Source: Halichoerus grypus
Taxonomy: Eukaryota; Chordata; Mammalia; Carnivora; Phocidae
NCBI RefSeq assembly: GCF_964656455.1
Contig: NC_135717.1
Span: forward strand, 155,547,793-155,611,792
DNA: 64,000 bases
Direction: 5' to 3'
Notes under the pieces: generated by a model
What the model saw: only the letters and a program-made list of their open reading frames with translations
Told to the model about the DNA's origin: nothing
Database searches by the model: none
Position numbers and translations under genes: made by a program
Shown: piece by piece, positions 11,081 through 21,544 of the stretch
How positions within the stretch are numbered: the stretch's first letter is position 1
Layout: each line of letters opens with the position of its first letter

Positions 11081-11257
11081 GGTAAGGTTGCCAGATAGAA
11101 TACAAGACACCCAATTACATTTGAATTTCAAATACACAACTTTTTTAGTGTTAAGTATGTCCCATGCAATATTTGACACATACTTACACTAAAAAATTAT
11201 TTCTTGTCTAGGTGAAATTTATATTTCACTGGTTACTTACAAAATCTGGCAATCCTC
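11081..11257. mobile_element. palindromic, MITE-like DNA element, family not assigned
   Basis: The ends are inverted: ggttgccagat at about 11087-11097 against atctggcaat at about 11244-11253. The interior is also self-complementary: ttttttagtgttaagtatgt near 11141-11160 pairs with acatacttacactaaaaaa near 11180-11198. The centre, near cccatgcaatatttg, is the loop. This is the structure of a non-autonomous DNA transposon that folds into a long imperfect hairpin. It has no coding capacity. Confidence 0.7.
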
Positions 11258-11264
11258 ATTTGAG

Positions 11265-11345
11265 GGAATTAATTGAAATAACGTAAGTTGAAAAAGCCCA
11301 CAGCATGGGACCAGCCTATAATAAATGCTTAGTAAATGTTTATTT
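11265..11345 (+). mobile_element. MIR 3' end fragment
   Basis: Contains ttgaaataacgtaagttg and cataataaatgcttagtaaatg-like phrases (ctataataaatgcttagta), the usual 3' end of MIR. Confidence 0.6.
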
Positions 11346-11349
11346 ATCC

Positions 11350-12430
11350 AATCAGTTCATTTGTTCTAAGGGTATAAATTTAGAACAGTGAGAAAGTATT
11401 GGTTTCTGACTTTCCTTAATTTTTTTCATGTATTTTAAGAAACAGTCAAAAAAGTCTGAAGCTATTGTTCCACTGTTTTCCCGTTATTCTTTGGTTTGAC
11501 TAGTGGCTCCATCATTCTTTACTGTACTCCACAAGGCAGTGCAAAAAACCCATAGTCCATTTACTCCACCCATTTCCACTTTATAATTAAAAAAATATAT
11601 ATCATGTCAGTGCATAGGAAGAGCACTGTAGGGTTAACCCACAACAAACTAGCTTGATAAAGATAAAAATACATAGAAATTTTAAGTTCAGAAGGAATCC
11701 TGACAGTTATTTAAATCATGACCAACTCAAGAAAATTCGTGATGCAAGGAAAACAAGCTACCCTTCCTGAATTTTGTGGGATTTCCAGTAATCTGCAAGT
11801 GATCATCCACAATAGGAGGTTTTCATCCCTGTCAAACGCTGTGTGGCAGTCAGGTGTCTCAGAAGAATATTCAATTATATTCCTCAGTAAACTCTAGGAG
11901 CTGCCTAGTTTTAGTTTATGGATGCCCAATGTTAGTGACTGCTAACTGATTTAGGAATTTACTAGAAAATAAACCTTGGTTATTTATGTAAACTAAAGCC
12001 TACGGAATTATGGATAATTCACCCAAAAGAATTGACGCAGAAACCTGCAATTGTAGATCAGTCTGAGGGTTATTAGGTGAGACCATGTGGCCCACACTTT
12101 GAGAAGTACTCTCTTCCTCTAGCATTCAGACTCTAAAGTAGATGGTAGACATTACAATATCTCAATCTATAAATTCAGTTAAATTTTATGAAATAGAAAC
12201 AATACTTTAAGGCTTCTAATTTTATCACCAGGAATTGGGGAAAACGTGAGCTAATAAAATATACCAAGCACTTGGACCTCTTGGGTCCAAAATGTATTAT
12301 AAAGGCACATTATCTATTATATCTCTAATTAATTCTAACATCTCAGTGTCTTCAAGCTGGCTGGAATCAGCATCACCTGTCTTCTGAAAGAGTTTATATT
12401 ATCAGCTTAACTACCATCTTTCTTCATGGG
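11350..12430. other. no recognised gene; possible MER5A trace
   Basis: Mostly AT-rich unassigned DNA. About 12060-12118 ends with gtggcccacactttgagaag, resembling the end of a MER5A element, but it is too short to annotate separately. Confidence 0.35.
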
Positions 12431-12439
12431 ATTTGTCCT

Positions 12440-12740
12440 GGGTTGACCATATTCGTATTATATTCAAGACGGATGCACTTGGAGCTCCTTTGCGGGCTCG
12501 CCCAGATTCTTTTCAGTATCAGGGTTCTGTAATTAAGGCTGGGAGGCGTGGTTTTGACTGAATGCCCTGCAGATTGCTCATTAACATGCCATCTGAACAA
12601 TTTAATAACCTTTTTAATTAATCCAAGATTGGCATGTCCCCCTTCAGGCTACAGTGCAGCTTTTGCAAGAGTTGGTCTCTGGGTAGTTCTCAATTTAGCT
12701 TATTATTTGAAAGCTAAATCTGCCCAGGTTAATGAGCGTG
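12440..12740. promoter_or_regulatory. candidate conserved non-coding element
   Basis: Repeat-free block with clustered homeodomain-type AT cores: tctgtaattaagg, ctcattaacatgcc, tttaataacc and ttttaattaatcc. GC content is intermediate and there is no low-complexity sequence. This is the texture of developmental enhancers, but that is inference from composition alone; no alignment was possible. Confidence 0.25.
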
Positions 12741-12744
12741 ACCA

Positions 12745-13204
12745 ATTCTTCTTACCAAGACCACATAGGAGTCTCCATCTGCACTTCACCAAAGGATGAG
12801 AGGACCAGATGTCTTGGGGTGATATTCTCGTTCTTGGCTTTTTAAAGAAGTTCCCATCAGTCTAGAGATGAAAGAAAATAATTTATAGAGTAGTGGAAAA
12901 TCACTTTTTACTTTCACTTTATTATTATTATCACTATCATTATTATTATTATTTCACTTTCAGGTTTGACATTTTAGAACCTTTAGGCTCATTAGTCTTT
13001 CATACTTTGGTGCCAGATATAATTTAAAATATTTTAATGGTTTTTGGTAATTTGATAGTCTGAAGCTTTAGTATTCCTGGAGAAAGAAAATTGCTGTCCT
13101 AATGGATTTGAAATATATTTGTGGCAAGGTTGAGCTTGTACTTATTTATTTTTAACTTGAAAAGGTAGGACTCAGGGACAATCACTCTTTGAAACTTGAA
13201 AAAG

Positions 13205-13205
<1 letters not shown>
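12745..13205. other. no recognised gene or repeat; ATT simple repeat
   Basis: Includes a small interrupted ATT/TCA repeat (about 12920-12951). Nothing else recognised. Confidence 0.4.

Positions 13206-13236
<31 letters not shown>
13206..13236. repeat. (TG)n microsatellite
   Basis: About 15 uninterrupted TG units, followed by acgcgc. It causes the Val-Cys repeats in a spurious plus-strand frame (13189-13662) and the Thr-His repeats on the other strand. Confidence 0.98.
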
Positions 13237-13239
<3 letters not shown>

Positions 13240-13494
13240 CGCACTCTTGTGTACATGTGGGCTTGCATTTTACCTGGCCATAGCCACCAATGTTTGAGCT
13301 TCTTTCCCTCAACCAAGCAGATTACTCCCTTAAAATGTGCCCGTATTGTTTCTGCAGGCCCAGAAAGGAATGCCTCGCATAGGCTTACCCTCTTGCCTAT
13401 CAGTTGCATTCATCATGGTCTATCTATTTTCCTCTCTGTTTTCAGATTTACTTGCCTCTACCTGGGACAGATGCTCCCAGATGCTATTGCTAAG

Positions 13495-13610
13495 AATCCC
13501 AACCATTTATTCTTACAACAAACATTAGTTGAGTACTTACATGTGCCAAGTGCTATGTTAGAAATTCATAAAAATCCAGTATCTTTGCCCATGCTGCTCT
13601 CTCCATACAC
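13495..13610 (-). mobile_element. L2-type tail fragment, antisense
   Basis: The phrases aacaaacattagttgagtac and acatgtgccaagtgctatgt, then tatctttgcccatgctgctc, match the antisense L2/MIR 3' region. Confidence 0.6.
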
Positions 13611-13614
13611 TTAC

Positions 13615-13957
13615 CAAAAGTTTATCTTTGTAAAGTTACAACAGTGGAGCTGCAGTCCCTAGAGAGGGGTAAGGTGTCCTCTCCCCACTGGCACCTGTTG
13701 GCACCAGCACTTTAAAGCAGCTTGGTTCATGCCCTCACTTTCTTAAAAATCTCTTAAAAATAGCCTCCATATCTTACAAAACAAAGGAAGGTTTGAAATG
13801 TAAGTTTTCGTGGTGATACTCGACTCTAAGATTTTAGGACAAGATTTGCCTCACTTTATGCTGTGAGCATCCTTCTGGGTGGTCATCTGTCTGAGAACAA
13901 AACTTGTCCGGGAGCATTGCCTAGGAATAGAAGCTCAACCTTATGATAGGACAATGG

Positions 13958-13960
<3 letters not shown>
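13615..13960. other. no recognised gene or repeat
   Basis: Nothing recognised by eye. Confidence 0.4.

Positions 13961-13992
<32 letters not shown>
13961..13992. repeat. (AT)16 microsatellite
   Basis: Thirty-two bases of uninterrupted AT dinucleotide, followed by further AT-rich sequence to about 14020. Confidence 0.97.
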
Positions 13993-13994
<2 letters not shown>

Positions 13995-14408
13995 TTTATA
14001 TAATATATAAATATAAAATACTTTGCATCTGGAAGTGTCAAGTCCTATCATCTCCCACTTGACAGAATAAAAAATCAAGAAAGGCTCCTCGATTATCCAC
14101 ATTAACATTCCCCACCAGAATAATGCATTTATTGCAATTGATGTACAGATGGGGGAGGGTGTGCATGTGGGGGCAGGGGTTGTGTGGGAATTCTCTGTAC
14201 CTTCCTCCCAGTCTTGCTCCCAGAATCTCCCACGGACCTTGAAGAGCAGGCCAGGTGACACCCCGATACTAGTGTCCAGCCTCTGGTTGTTAGTGTCAGC
14301 TGCCACGATGCCCGGGGTTCCTGCTCCCAAGAGCACATGCAGATGCACCTCACAGGAGGTAGATGAGGACAAAGCCTGGCTGATGGTAGAATGGACAGTG
14401 GGGCTCAC

Positions 14409-14494
14409 CACTGTTTATAAACAGATTCCACCTGAACCTCATCGAAGCTATCCATTTTATAGTCTGTAACATTATGTTGGTGGGCTTGAGGACC
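14409..14494 (-). other. weak candidate exon (open frame with splice-like borders)
   Basis: On the minus strand a pyrimidine-rich acceptor ending gtttgttcttcag borders position 14494, and a donor-like gtgagc follows position 14409. The 86-bp interval is open in one frame and reads YKMDSFDEVQVESVYKQ, which has balanced, protein-like composition. I do not recognise the family. Neighbouring sequence (14130-14400) is GC-richer than average but shows no further matching exon. Chance is quite possible; this is an inference only. Confidence 0.2.
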
Positions 14495-14499
14495 CTGAA

Positions 14500-15165
14500 G
14501 AACAAACGATCATTTTAAAAAACATCAGGTATACCCACAGGCCCAATGACTGTCCGTATTTTGCATGCAGCTCCAAGTGAAGAACCACTTTTCTTTCAGC
14601 CACACTCTAAATACTTGTGCCCCTTCCATGCCTGCCTCATTAACATGGATGAAGTCCTCAGTTCCACCATAGGGGTTCTGCTAATGTGGCTGTGCAGTGC
14701 TTCTCCCTTCTGGCGAATTCCTCCCTTCTGTCTGTGAATGGATAGTGAGCAATATAACTGAGAGTAGAAAGTGCTCGAGGCTGTGTTAGATAAAAAAGAC
14801 AAATAGAAGAGGCCCTTTTGGCATATCTTTTTAATTGGAAGAAAATGTAGGCCTCTGATGACAATATTTGCTACATTTCCCTAAATATAGCACTTAAAAA
14901 AAACAACAGAGGGCCACCAGGTATATGGAAAGCGTATGGGTATTGAATCTCAGGTATCCTTGGGTGAGATATTTAACCTCAGATTCACAGCAGCCCAGTC
15001 TATAACATAAGAACGTTGGGCTTTTGTAGAATTAACTGTGATAAAGCACACAGGTCATAAGACACATGGTTCCCTTCCTTCTCTCCCCTTTAAAGGCTGG
15101 GAAAAGAGAGGTAGAAAACCCACAACTGAGAGTTTACCATTGATCTCTAGAGGGGAGAAAGGTTT
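14500..15165. other. no recognised gene or repeat
   Basis: Overlapping short frames on both strands (14546-14864) have no family resemblance. No repeat was recognised. Confidence 0.4.
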
Positions 15166-15169
15166 TCCG

Positions 15170-15595
15170 TGACTTCTTAAGGTCCCTGGCTGGGTCTGAA
15201 AATTAAACTGACAAAGACGGATTAACAGGAGGAAAGCATACAAATTTATTTGTTTTGTAGGACACAGGAGACTTCATAAGGAAATGAAGAACAAAGAAAC
15301 AGACCTGTGTATTTTTATGCCAGATTTGATGAAGAGTGAGCAGCTGTGGAGGACTGTGCTAGGTTAAGGATTATGAGTCTAGTAAACTAATAAACTGGAG
15401 GGAACTTAAGAAGGGCCTGTTTGTTCAGATTCTTCCTTTCCCCCAGGTATCAGGAGGGCACCTCTCGGTGAGGGTTCTGTGACCTGTTTCAGGGGAGAGG
15501 GATGAGGCAGGGGAGGAGGTCAGAGTGACCCTCAGCTTACAGTATTCAGTATGCCAAGGCGCCATATTTGGGGGTAGTGTGTCCTGAACCCCATC
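15170..15595 (+). mobile_element. LTR-like repeat, family not assigned
   Basis: The phrases ggctgggtctgaaaattaaa, ctgacaaagacggattaaca and ggaggaaagcatacaaattt, then gagggcacctctcggtgagg, are arranged like a common placental LTR. A related copy appears at 48550-48990. Borders are uncertain and the orientation is arbitrary. Confidence 0.45.
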
Positions 15596-15599
15596 AGCT

Positions 15600-16485
15600 C
15601 CAGTGACTCATACACAAGAATTTGTGCACAGAGATGCTTACTGAATTGTGCACGGTGAAAAGATTGTGCCTTTTCTCCTTTAGTCCCTTACTGCCCGTTC
15701 TCAGAACCTTCTTTATTAAAGTCTACTTTGGGGTATGTGTGAGGGGATGGGAGGGGTCACACTTGGCTAAATGTCAAGTTGACTTCCGTGCCTCTGTTTC
15801 TGTGGGCAGAAGCCCTGCTAGGGCAGGCTCCATTCTGCTGAATGTTTTTCTGTCATTTTAAAAAAGGGGAACAGCAAAGATGCAAATCGCTGAGCCTGCT
15901 TAGGGAGATGGGCAGACAAAGAGGCAATTCAGGAGGACAAGTGTGCAGGGAGCAGAGGGGGGCAGAGGAGGGAGGCGAAGGCAGGGTGCATTCTTCAGGT
16001 TCTTTCTTCTGCCTTTTGTTAGCGGATTTATTGGGCTTGTTAAGGACTAAGGAAACACTGTGAGGCTTGGTGGCCTCTGGGCTTGGGAGGCCCTTCAAAA
16101 TTTGAAACTCCAGGCATCTCAGGGCTCTGTGCCTTTTAGGACCCCCTGAGAGCCCTGGGAATGGGCTCCTTAGCAATGCAGAGATGAATCATGTGTTTGT
16201 TCAAGGTGACAGTATCTGGCTCAGACAGGTAAAAGTCACAGCCTCCTGGGGGCTACCCCAGCCCCACACTTCACCCCCACCCCTGATCCGGTCCTTTCCC
16301 TCCCCACCCTGACCCAGGCTTCTTTTCAGCAATAGGCCTCCCCCTGAACTGATTGTGCCCCCTGAAGGAAACCCACCCAGGCTGCAAAGAGTGAAAACCC
16401 TCTTGCTGCCATGAGCATTTTTCTCCTCACCCCCCACCCGCCCTCAGATGCCGCCCTCCGGATGGGTGGGGTTTCGATTCCAGCA
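15600..16485. other. unassigned, moderately GC-rich DNA
   Basis: Contains purine-rich (15890-15985) and pyrimidine-rich (16250-16320, 16420-16445) patches. Several frames exist but none is family-like. No CpG-island promoter was evident. Confidence 0.4.
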
Positions 16486-16489
16486 GAGA

Positions 16490-16615
16490 CATGGTGTCTG
16501 GATACCTGGTTCTGGTCCCAGCCCTAATTGGCACTGTGACTTTGGGCAAGTCATTCTCCTTCTCTGGGCCTCAGTGGAGTCCTCTTCTGTAAAACGAGGG
16601 GGTTGGGCTGGGGTC
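16490..16615 (+). mobile_element. MIR fragment
   Basis: The MIR core in sense order: ggatacctggttctggtccc, gcactgtgactttgggcaag, tcattctccttctctgggcc, then ctctgtaaaac-like sequence (cttctgtaaaacgaggggg). Confidence 0.8.
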
Positions 16616-16619
16616 TTCG

Positions 16620-17750
16620 GAGCCTTGTCCTGCTCTGACAGTGGAAACCTCAGTGGCTCTAATTGCCTCATTAGAACACCAGGGAATGCCTTTCTAGTAA
16701 TTGTCTCCAGGACTCCTGTCTTCCCCACTCCCTACTGGGCTCTGCCTCCAAGGAAACAAAAGCAGCTGCTCTCTGGGGCTTTCTCAGAACCCACCAGCCC
16801 TTCCTGACAACGTATGTGCGCAGGCATTCTCTGTCTGTCTCCCTCCCTCTGTCTGCGGCCTCTTTCGGAGGGTGGGTGGTGCCCCTTCTGAGCCCTGCTC
16901 TTTCTCTTCTCTGCTTCTTTGGCTAGCATAGCTGGCCTCTGTCCCAGGTGAGATCAGTTTCCTTTATTACTCTCCACCCGGCACATGGATTTGGCAGGAG
17001 GCGCTTTACAAATAACCATGTGCTCTAGACAGCTGCATCGAGGCCCTCCGAATGAAGGTGAAAGCTGAAATAGCTCAGATGCAAATGGCAGGGACTCTTG
17101 TCACTGTCCCTGAAGACATACACATTCAGAGATTTGGCAGCTGCCCTTAAGAGATGGTCTCTTTGCTAAAAACCAGGATATTTCATTTTCTGTTTTAAGA
17201 ACAAGGCACAAACAGCGTAGATAGTGTGGTTTTTAAAATTTGCCAAACGAGCCGGCCCATTGAATCTCTTACAAAACTCTTAATATGCGTAGGCGTGTGG
17301 TGTTTCTGAGTGGTCGGGAAATGGTTTATGTGTTTTCTGCTGGGCGTGTGCAGGGCTGGCCGGGCAACAGGTCAGAGATGTGGGAGGGGCTGGTAGGAAA
17401 CTCAGGTCTAGTTGGAGACCGAAGAAACAGGCAAGTCTGGTAGAATCCAGAACACCCAAGGTCTAAAAACAGAGAGAGTGAGTCTAGAAAGGCAGTAGAG
17501 GCTGGAAGGGTTACTCTCCTTTGGGGAGATTATGGCAGGTGGGGTCTAGCATCCAGCAAGGCAGAGACTGAGGTACCAGCAGATAAGAGACGCTGTGTGA
17601 TTTCCAATCCCAGGAAAGAGCAACTGCTCTTTGCCTTTCTGACGTCTCCCTGGAGGGTGGGTGCTCATGGTGGCAGGTTTGTGCCTAAAGCCAGAGCTTT
17701 GTGTCTAAGAGCTGTTCCTGATGTATCCAACAGCCCTCTTCCAGTCATGT
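16620..17750. other. repeat-poor block with possible regulatory content
   Basis: No interspersed repeat was recognised. The octamer atgcaaat lies at 17079-17086, and the section 16960-17330 (tttacaaataaccatgtg, aaatttgccaaacgagcc) has the look of conserved non-coding DNA. No exon was found. Confidence 0.3.
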
Positions 17751-17754
17751 GGTA

Positions 17755-17975
17755 TGAGATTGAAGAGTGTAGATCCCGGTTTTAGACAGAATGGGTTCAA
17801 ATCCTAGAGTGGCCAGTTTGCTATTTATATTTACTTGCTCTGTGCCTCAATTTTCTTATCTACAAACTGGGAGTAATAATAGTGATGGCCTCCTAGGGCT
17901 GTTGGGAGGATTAAAAGTGCCTAGTGCAGTGCCTAATACTTTGGAGGGTTCAATAAGTGGCAAATACCATTATTT
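17755..17975 (+). mobile_element. MIR
   Basis: Near-complete sense MIR: agacagaatgggttcaaatc, then tgctctgtgcctcaattttc, ttatctacaaactgggagta, ataatagtgatggcctccta, gggctgttgggaggattaaa, agtgcagtgcctaatacttt and ttcaataagtgg. Confidence 0.9.
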
Positions 17976-18035
17976 TGATATCGACTTACAGAGTTTTCTA
18001 ATAAGAGGCAGAGGACAGCAAGATTCCTGAGATAC

Positions 18036-18152
18036 TTGAGCATGCATCAGAATCCCTCGGAGGACTTGTTAACATGCAGGTTGCTGGGCCCCGTCCCAGT
18101 CAGTGTGGGATATGGTCTGAGGAACATACCCTGAGAATCACTGTTCTCTATC
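18036..18152 (-). mobile_element. MER5A-type hAT-Charlie element, partial
   Basis: The phrases gcatcagaatccctcggagg, acttgttaacatgcaggttg, ctgggccccgtcccagtca and tgagaatcactgttct follow the antisense order of MER5A, a non-autonomous hAT transposon. Confidence 0.75.
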
Positions 18153-18184
18153 CTATACACAAGCCATGTGTCCCAATGAGACCA

Positions 18185-18340
18185 TTATTTAACAGACACC
18201 TAATTAGCCTTTGCCATGTTCCAGACTGTATATATATATACACACTGCACAGTATTACAGACATTGACCCATTTACTCCTATAGAGACCCTACGATGCAG
18301 GTTCTGTGACGCCCACTTTAGAGATGAGAAACTTCTCAGG
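18185..18340 (-). mobile_element. MIR, antisense, with TA repeat
   Basis: Antisense MIR: ctttgccatgttccagactg, a small TA microsatellite (18230-18242), ttactcctatagagacccta, then cccactttagagatgagaaa. Confidence 0.75.
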
Positions 18341-18419
18341 AAGTTTTCCAGTCTCCAGACTCTGCTGTGCTTGGCTGGGTCCTTGCTGTAACCCTGTGTG
18401 AAGGCAGGTAAAGCTGCAG

Positions 18420-18620
18420 TGAAAGGAGTCGAGACTCGTCAGCCCAACTAGGGTTAGAATCCTGATGCTGCCATGTTTGAGCTGTGTGGCCTGAAGCAAG
18501 AGGATTCATCTTTCTGGGCCATTTTCTTGGTCTAAAAGAAGATGAGAAAAGGATGAGACTCCTAACAGCTTACTGGTAGGGGTTTGTCAGGAGCAAAGTG
18601 AGGAAGCTCATATGAGCGCT
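18420..18620 (+). mobile_element. MIR
   Basis: Sense MIR: actagggttagaatcctgat, ttgagctgtgtggcctgaag, ctttctgggccattttcttg and taaaagaagatgagaaaagg. The 3' half is diverged. Confidence 0.7.
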
Positions 18621-18624
18621 TGGA

Positions 18625-19110
18625 AGAGGATAGTCTCTCATATTTTCCACAAGTCACTGGCTGTGACTCGCTGTGCCATGGGTAATGGCTTTTACTTGAT
18701 GGTGGTAAGGATTCATTTCTCTCCGCCCAGATCACCTTATTCTCAACCCAATTTCACTTTCTCTTCATCAGTTTGCAGCATCTTAGAATGATAGAGCTAG
18801 AAAATAGCTTGGATCATTTATTTCTGACTCTGTATCCAAGTCACCTGGGGATTAAAAAAAAAAAATACAGTTTCCTGGCATCCTGTGACAGATGGGATTA
18901 TTCTTTGAAAGTATCTATCTTTCCTCCTAATTTCCATGGGAAGAGCATACTTTTCCCCTTCGATGTTAGCCTAGACTTTGTTGTGGTCAATTTGATGTTC
19001 CACAGACATGGGGTAGTAAAGGCTTGAAATGAGCTTGTGGAGTTCAGCTGGCTGCTTTGCACCTTTGGTGTTGTATGAGAAATCATCCATCATGTAGGAT
19101 GTTGGTCCCT
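18625..19110. other. no recognised gene; short A-run
   Basis: Includes an A-run at about 18854-18865 beside a MER5A-like trace (tccaagtcacctggggatt). Nothing else recognised. Confidence 0.35.
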
Positions 19111-19119
19111 AGAGTAGGA

Positions 19120-19335
19120 TAACATGCATGCACGTGGATCAGAACTGGGCTGCCCCCGCGGAGCCCAGCCCCCATCAGGCAACCATCTGCTGACCCCCAG
19201 ATGTGACTGAGCCAGCCCGGATCAGCAGGGCCATGCAGCTGAGCCCAGCCAAGACCAGCTGACTCACCTATGGACTTGTGACCTAAATATTTATTGACGT
19301 AAGCCACTGAGATGTTGTGGTTCTTTGTTAAGGGC
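19120..19335 (+). mobile_element. MLT1-type MaLR LTR, 3' part
   Basis: The phrases agctgagcccagccaagacc, agctgactcacctatggact and ctaaatatttattgacgtaa, then gccactgagatgttgtggtt, are the 3' end of an MLT1-family solo LTR in sense orientation. There is no internal retroviral sequence beside it. Confidence 0.75.
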
Positions 19336-19339
19336 CTGA

Positions 19340-19468
19340 TTTTGGGTCTGTCTCCAGATATTCTGAGTAATAGGCTGGAGAGCCCAGGAATGTGTGTTTC
19401 TAAAATTCTGCAAACCCCCCACCCCCCCATGTGATTCTGTTATTCAGCTGGATTTAGGAACCATTACT
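19340..19468 (+). mobile_element. MER5A-like hAT fragment
   Basis: The phrases gagagcccaggaatgtgtgt and ttctaaaattctgcaaaccc, a C-run, tgtgattctgttattcagc and taggaaccatta follow the sense order of MER5A's 3' half. Confidence 0.55.
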
Positions 19469-19469
19469 C

Positions 19470-19610
19470 TCTGATCTCATTTCTTAGAGGAAGATGTTGA
19501 GACCCAGAGAGGTAAAGTGATTTGCCCAAAGTCTCAATACCTGGCAAAGTTAGTATTAGAATCCTTGGTATGCTATATTAATACTTGTTCTACTGTATCA
19601 TATTGTTCCC
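19470..19610 (-). mobile_element. MIR, antisense
   Basis: The phrases ctcatttcttagaggaagat, gagacccagagaggtaaagt, gatttgcccaaagtctcaat and attagaatccttggtatgct match antisense MIR. Confidence 0.8.
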
Positions 19611-19614
19611 ATAA

Positions 19615-20080
19615 AAAATTTAACATGGAAGAAATCCTTCATGACCCCATAACTGAGATGCTTTGGGCTGAAGTACTTCAATGCTATACTGATGTCACCC
19701 ATTGAAAACCCACTGATGAGAGGAAATACACAATGTAAAGAGTATATTGACTTTGGTTGTAATTGTATTTACTGTGCCACATGTCTCAGCTCAGGGTAAA
19801 AATGCGGTCACTAGATCATGGGCTTTAGAGGGAATTTAAAGTACAGTATTCGTTTTCAACTTGAGAAAGTTTATGCGATTTCTAGGCAATTATTTCCCGT
19901 AGGAATAAAAATATGTGTTACTCTTTCATCCTATTCCTCTTGCTGCAGTTTCTCCTCATTAGTGGTTTCCTTCCTCTTGAGCTGCAGTGATGCCCTCAAA
20001 GTACTGAATCTATTACAGCTGAAGTTGGTCTTTGCAGACCTGACAGAAATGCAGATTGGCAAACTGAAATGTCTGTCTTG
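19615..20080. other. no recognised gene or repeat
   Basis: Chance reading frames on both strands (19818-20287) have no family features. No repeat was recognised. Confidence 0.4.
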
Positions 20081-20084
20081 AGTC

Positions 20085-20160
20085 AGACTTATATTTATTG
20101 AGCACCTGCTATGCAAATTGCTTTCACATATAATATTTTTATTAAGTGTATAGGAATTTA
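20085..20160 (-). mobile_element. MIR/L2 tail fragment
   Basis: Contains tatttattgagcacctgcta and tgcaaattgctttcacatat, the antisense MIR 3' region. Confidence 0.6.
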
Positions 20161-20164
20161 CAAG

Positions 20165-21145
20165 GAGTGGGTATAGACTGTGTGGAAGGAAAAGAGAAAA
20201 GAGACACTTATGGCTTAAGGCTGTTATTGCAGGCTCTTTTTGTGACATTTCTCTATTTGCCAACACTCTCCTGTTCAGTCTCCCCATCTGTTTAGTAGTG
20301 AAAAATCATCTCTTTCCCATATCACCCTCTAGCCCAAACATCACCTTTTCCCACTCCGTTTACTACACCAGGGACTACTTAAGGAAATAAAGCCAGACAA
20401 GGTGCTAAATATTTCCTGGCTGCACCAGGCAGGAACAGGGGCTCCTTCTTGGTCTAAAACTCTTACTGCTTTTCATATGGCTCAGTGCAGTGTCCCCTCA
20501 AGTCTTGTCCCACTTGTTTCTCCCCTGTCTAATCTCTCCTACCCAACTCAACTTTTGAAATGCCACACCCCCAGGACCACAGCTCTGAGAGGAGTCATTC
20601 ATAGAATCTCCCTGCTGAAATCCTTCACTGTCCTTCCTTTATTCCTTTGCTCAGCTCCCAGCTCATCTCTCCATTCAGCTCTAAACAGTGCCATCACTTA
20701 CTTCTTACTCCTCTACTTTTTCTTTTGAGTTGGACTACACACACGCACGCCCGTGACATGATAATCTCTGCTTTCGTACCTTCCATCATGCTTTCTCCCC
20801 AGCCTGAGACTCTCTGCCTCCACGTGCAGTCTCAGTTTCCCACAGGTGCCATGCAGTGTAAATGAGTGAAGCAGATGGGTGTGAGGCAGCAGGGAGTGGT
20901 GGGGAGCATGGCAAACTGGGGAGGGCTCAGCAGGTCGAAAGGGCCCCGTTGCTACTAGGCCCTAGCGAATGGACGCCATGTCATAGTGTAGCTCAGTATT
21001 GACATATCTTCTACATATTTAGAAGCTAGAAATTCAGATTTTGTGTGAAATCTCTAGATTTTTAAAGGTGTGGAAGTACACGAAAACAAAAAAAAAAAAA
21101 AAAATTTGTGTGTGTGCCAAATAAGCAAAACTGCTCTGTACCTTT
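20165..21145. other. mostly unassigned; pyrimidine-rich and A-run patches
   Basis: The section 20480-20870 is C/T-rich and faintly L2-like, but not enough to call. An A-run lies at about 21088-21103 followed by a tgtgtgtg stretch. No exon was identified. Confidence 0.35.
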
Positions 21146-21149
21146 TGTT

Positions 21150-21285
21150 TATTCAGATCCTACCAAACCTTAAAGTCCAGCGTAAGCTGCCTCTCTCTTC
21201 TGAAGCCTTCTTTGATGATTTTTGTTGCTGTGTTCTTTCCTCTCTGACTCTTCCTGTACAAAGAGACCCGGATGGTTATGTATGT
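21150..21285 (+). mobile_element. L2 LINE 3' fragment
   Basis: The phrases accaaaccttaaagtccagc, ttctgaagccttctttgatg and gtgttctttcctctctgact resemble the sense L2 3' region. Confidence 0.55.
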
Positions 21286-21289
21286 ATCC

Positions 21290-21520
21290 AGGGTCCAGAA
21301 GCAGAGTACCTGGAAACAAAACTGCCTATTAGCTGTGTAGCCTTAGGCTAGGTGATAAACCCCTAGAAGCTCTATTTCCTTATCTCCAAAAGAGAGGGGG
21401 TAGCCCTAGGCTCTGTTTCATAGGCATGTGACAACGATTAAAGAGAATAGGGATATAAAGTACTCAACATAATGTCTGACATATAGTAAATTCCCCGTGA
21501 ACGTTAGCTATTATTGCTTA
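21290..21520 (+). mobile_element. MIR
   Basis: Sense MIR lacking the outer head: ttagctgtgtagccttaggc, ctctatttccttatctccaa, ttaaagagaatagggatata, actcaacataatgtctgaca and tatagtaaattccccg. Confidence 0.75.
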
Positions 21521-21544
21521 ATTAGTCCACAACTGTGAGCATCA

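Noticed and set aside
10847..11179. 110-residue minus-strand frame
   Set aside because: It is the SINE and adjacent palindromic element read through. Similar frames appear at every SINE.
13189..13662. 157-residue plus-strand frame with Val-Cys repeats
   Set aside because: Its N-terminus is the TG microsatellite, and the rest runs into an antisense L2 fragment.
13992..14411. 139-residue minus-strand frame
   Set aside because: Ends in AT-repeat-encoded residues and has no family resemblance. It overlaps the exon candidate only in another frame.
20480..20870. Possible sense L2 in a pyrimidine-rich stretch
   Set aside because: Phrase order does not match well enough; left as unassigned.
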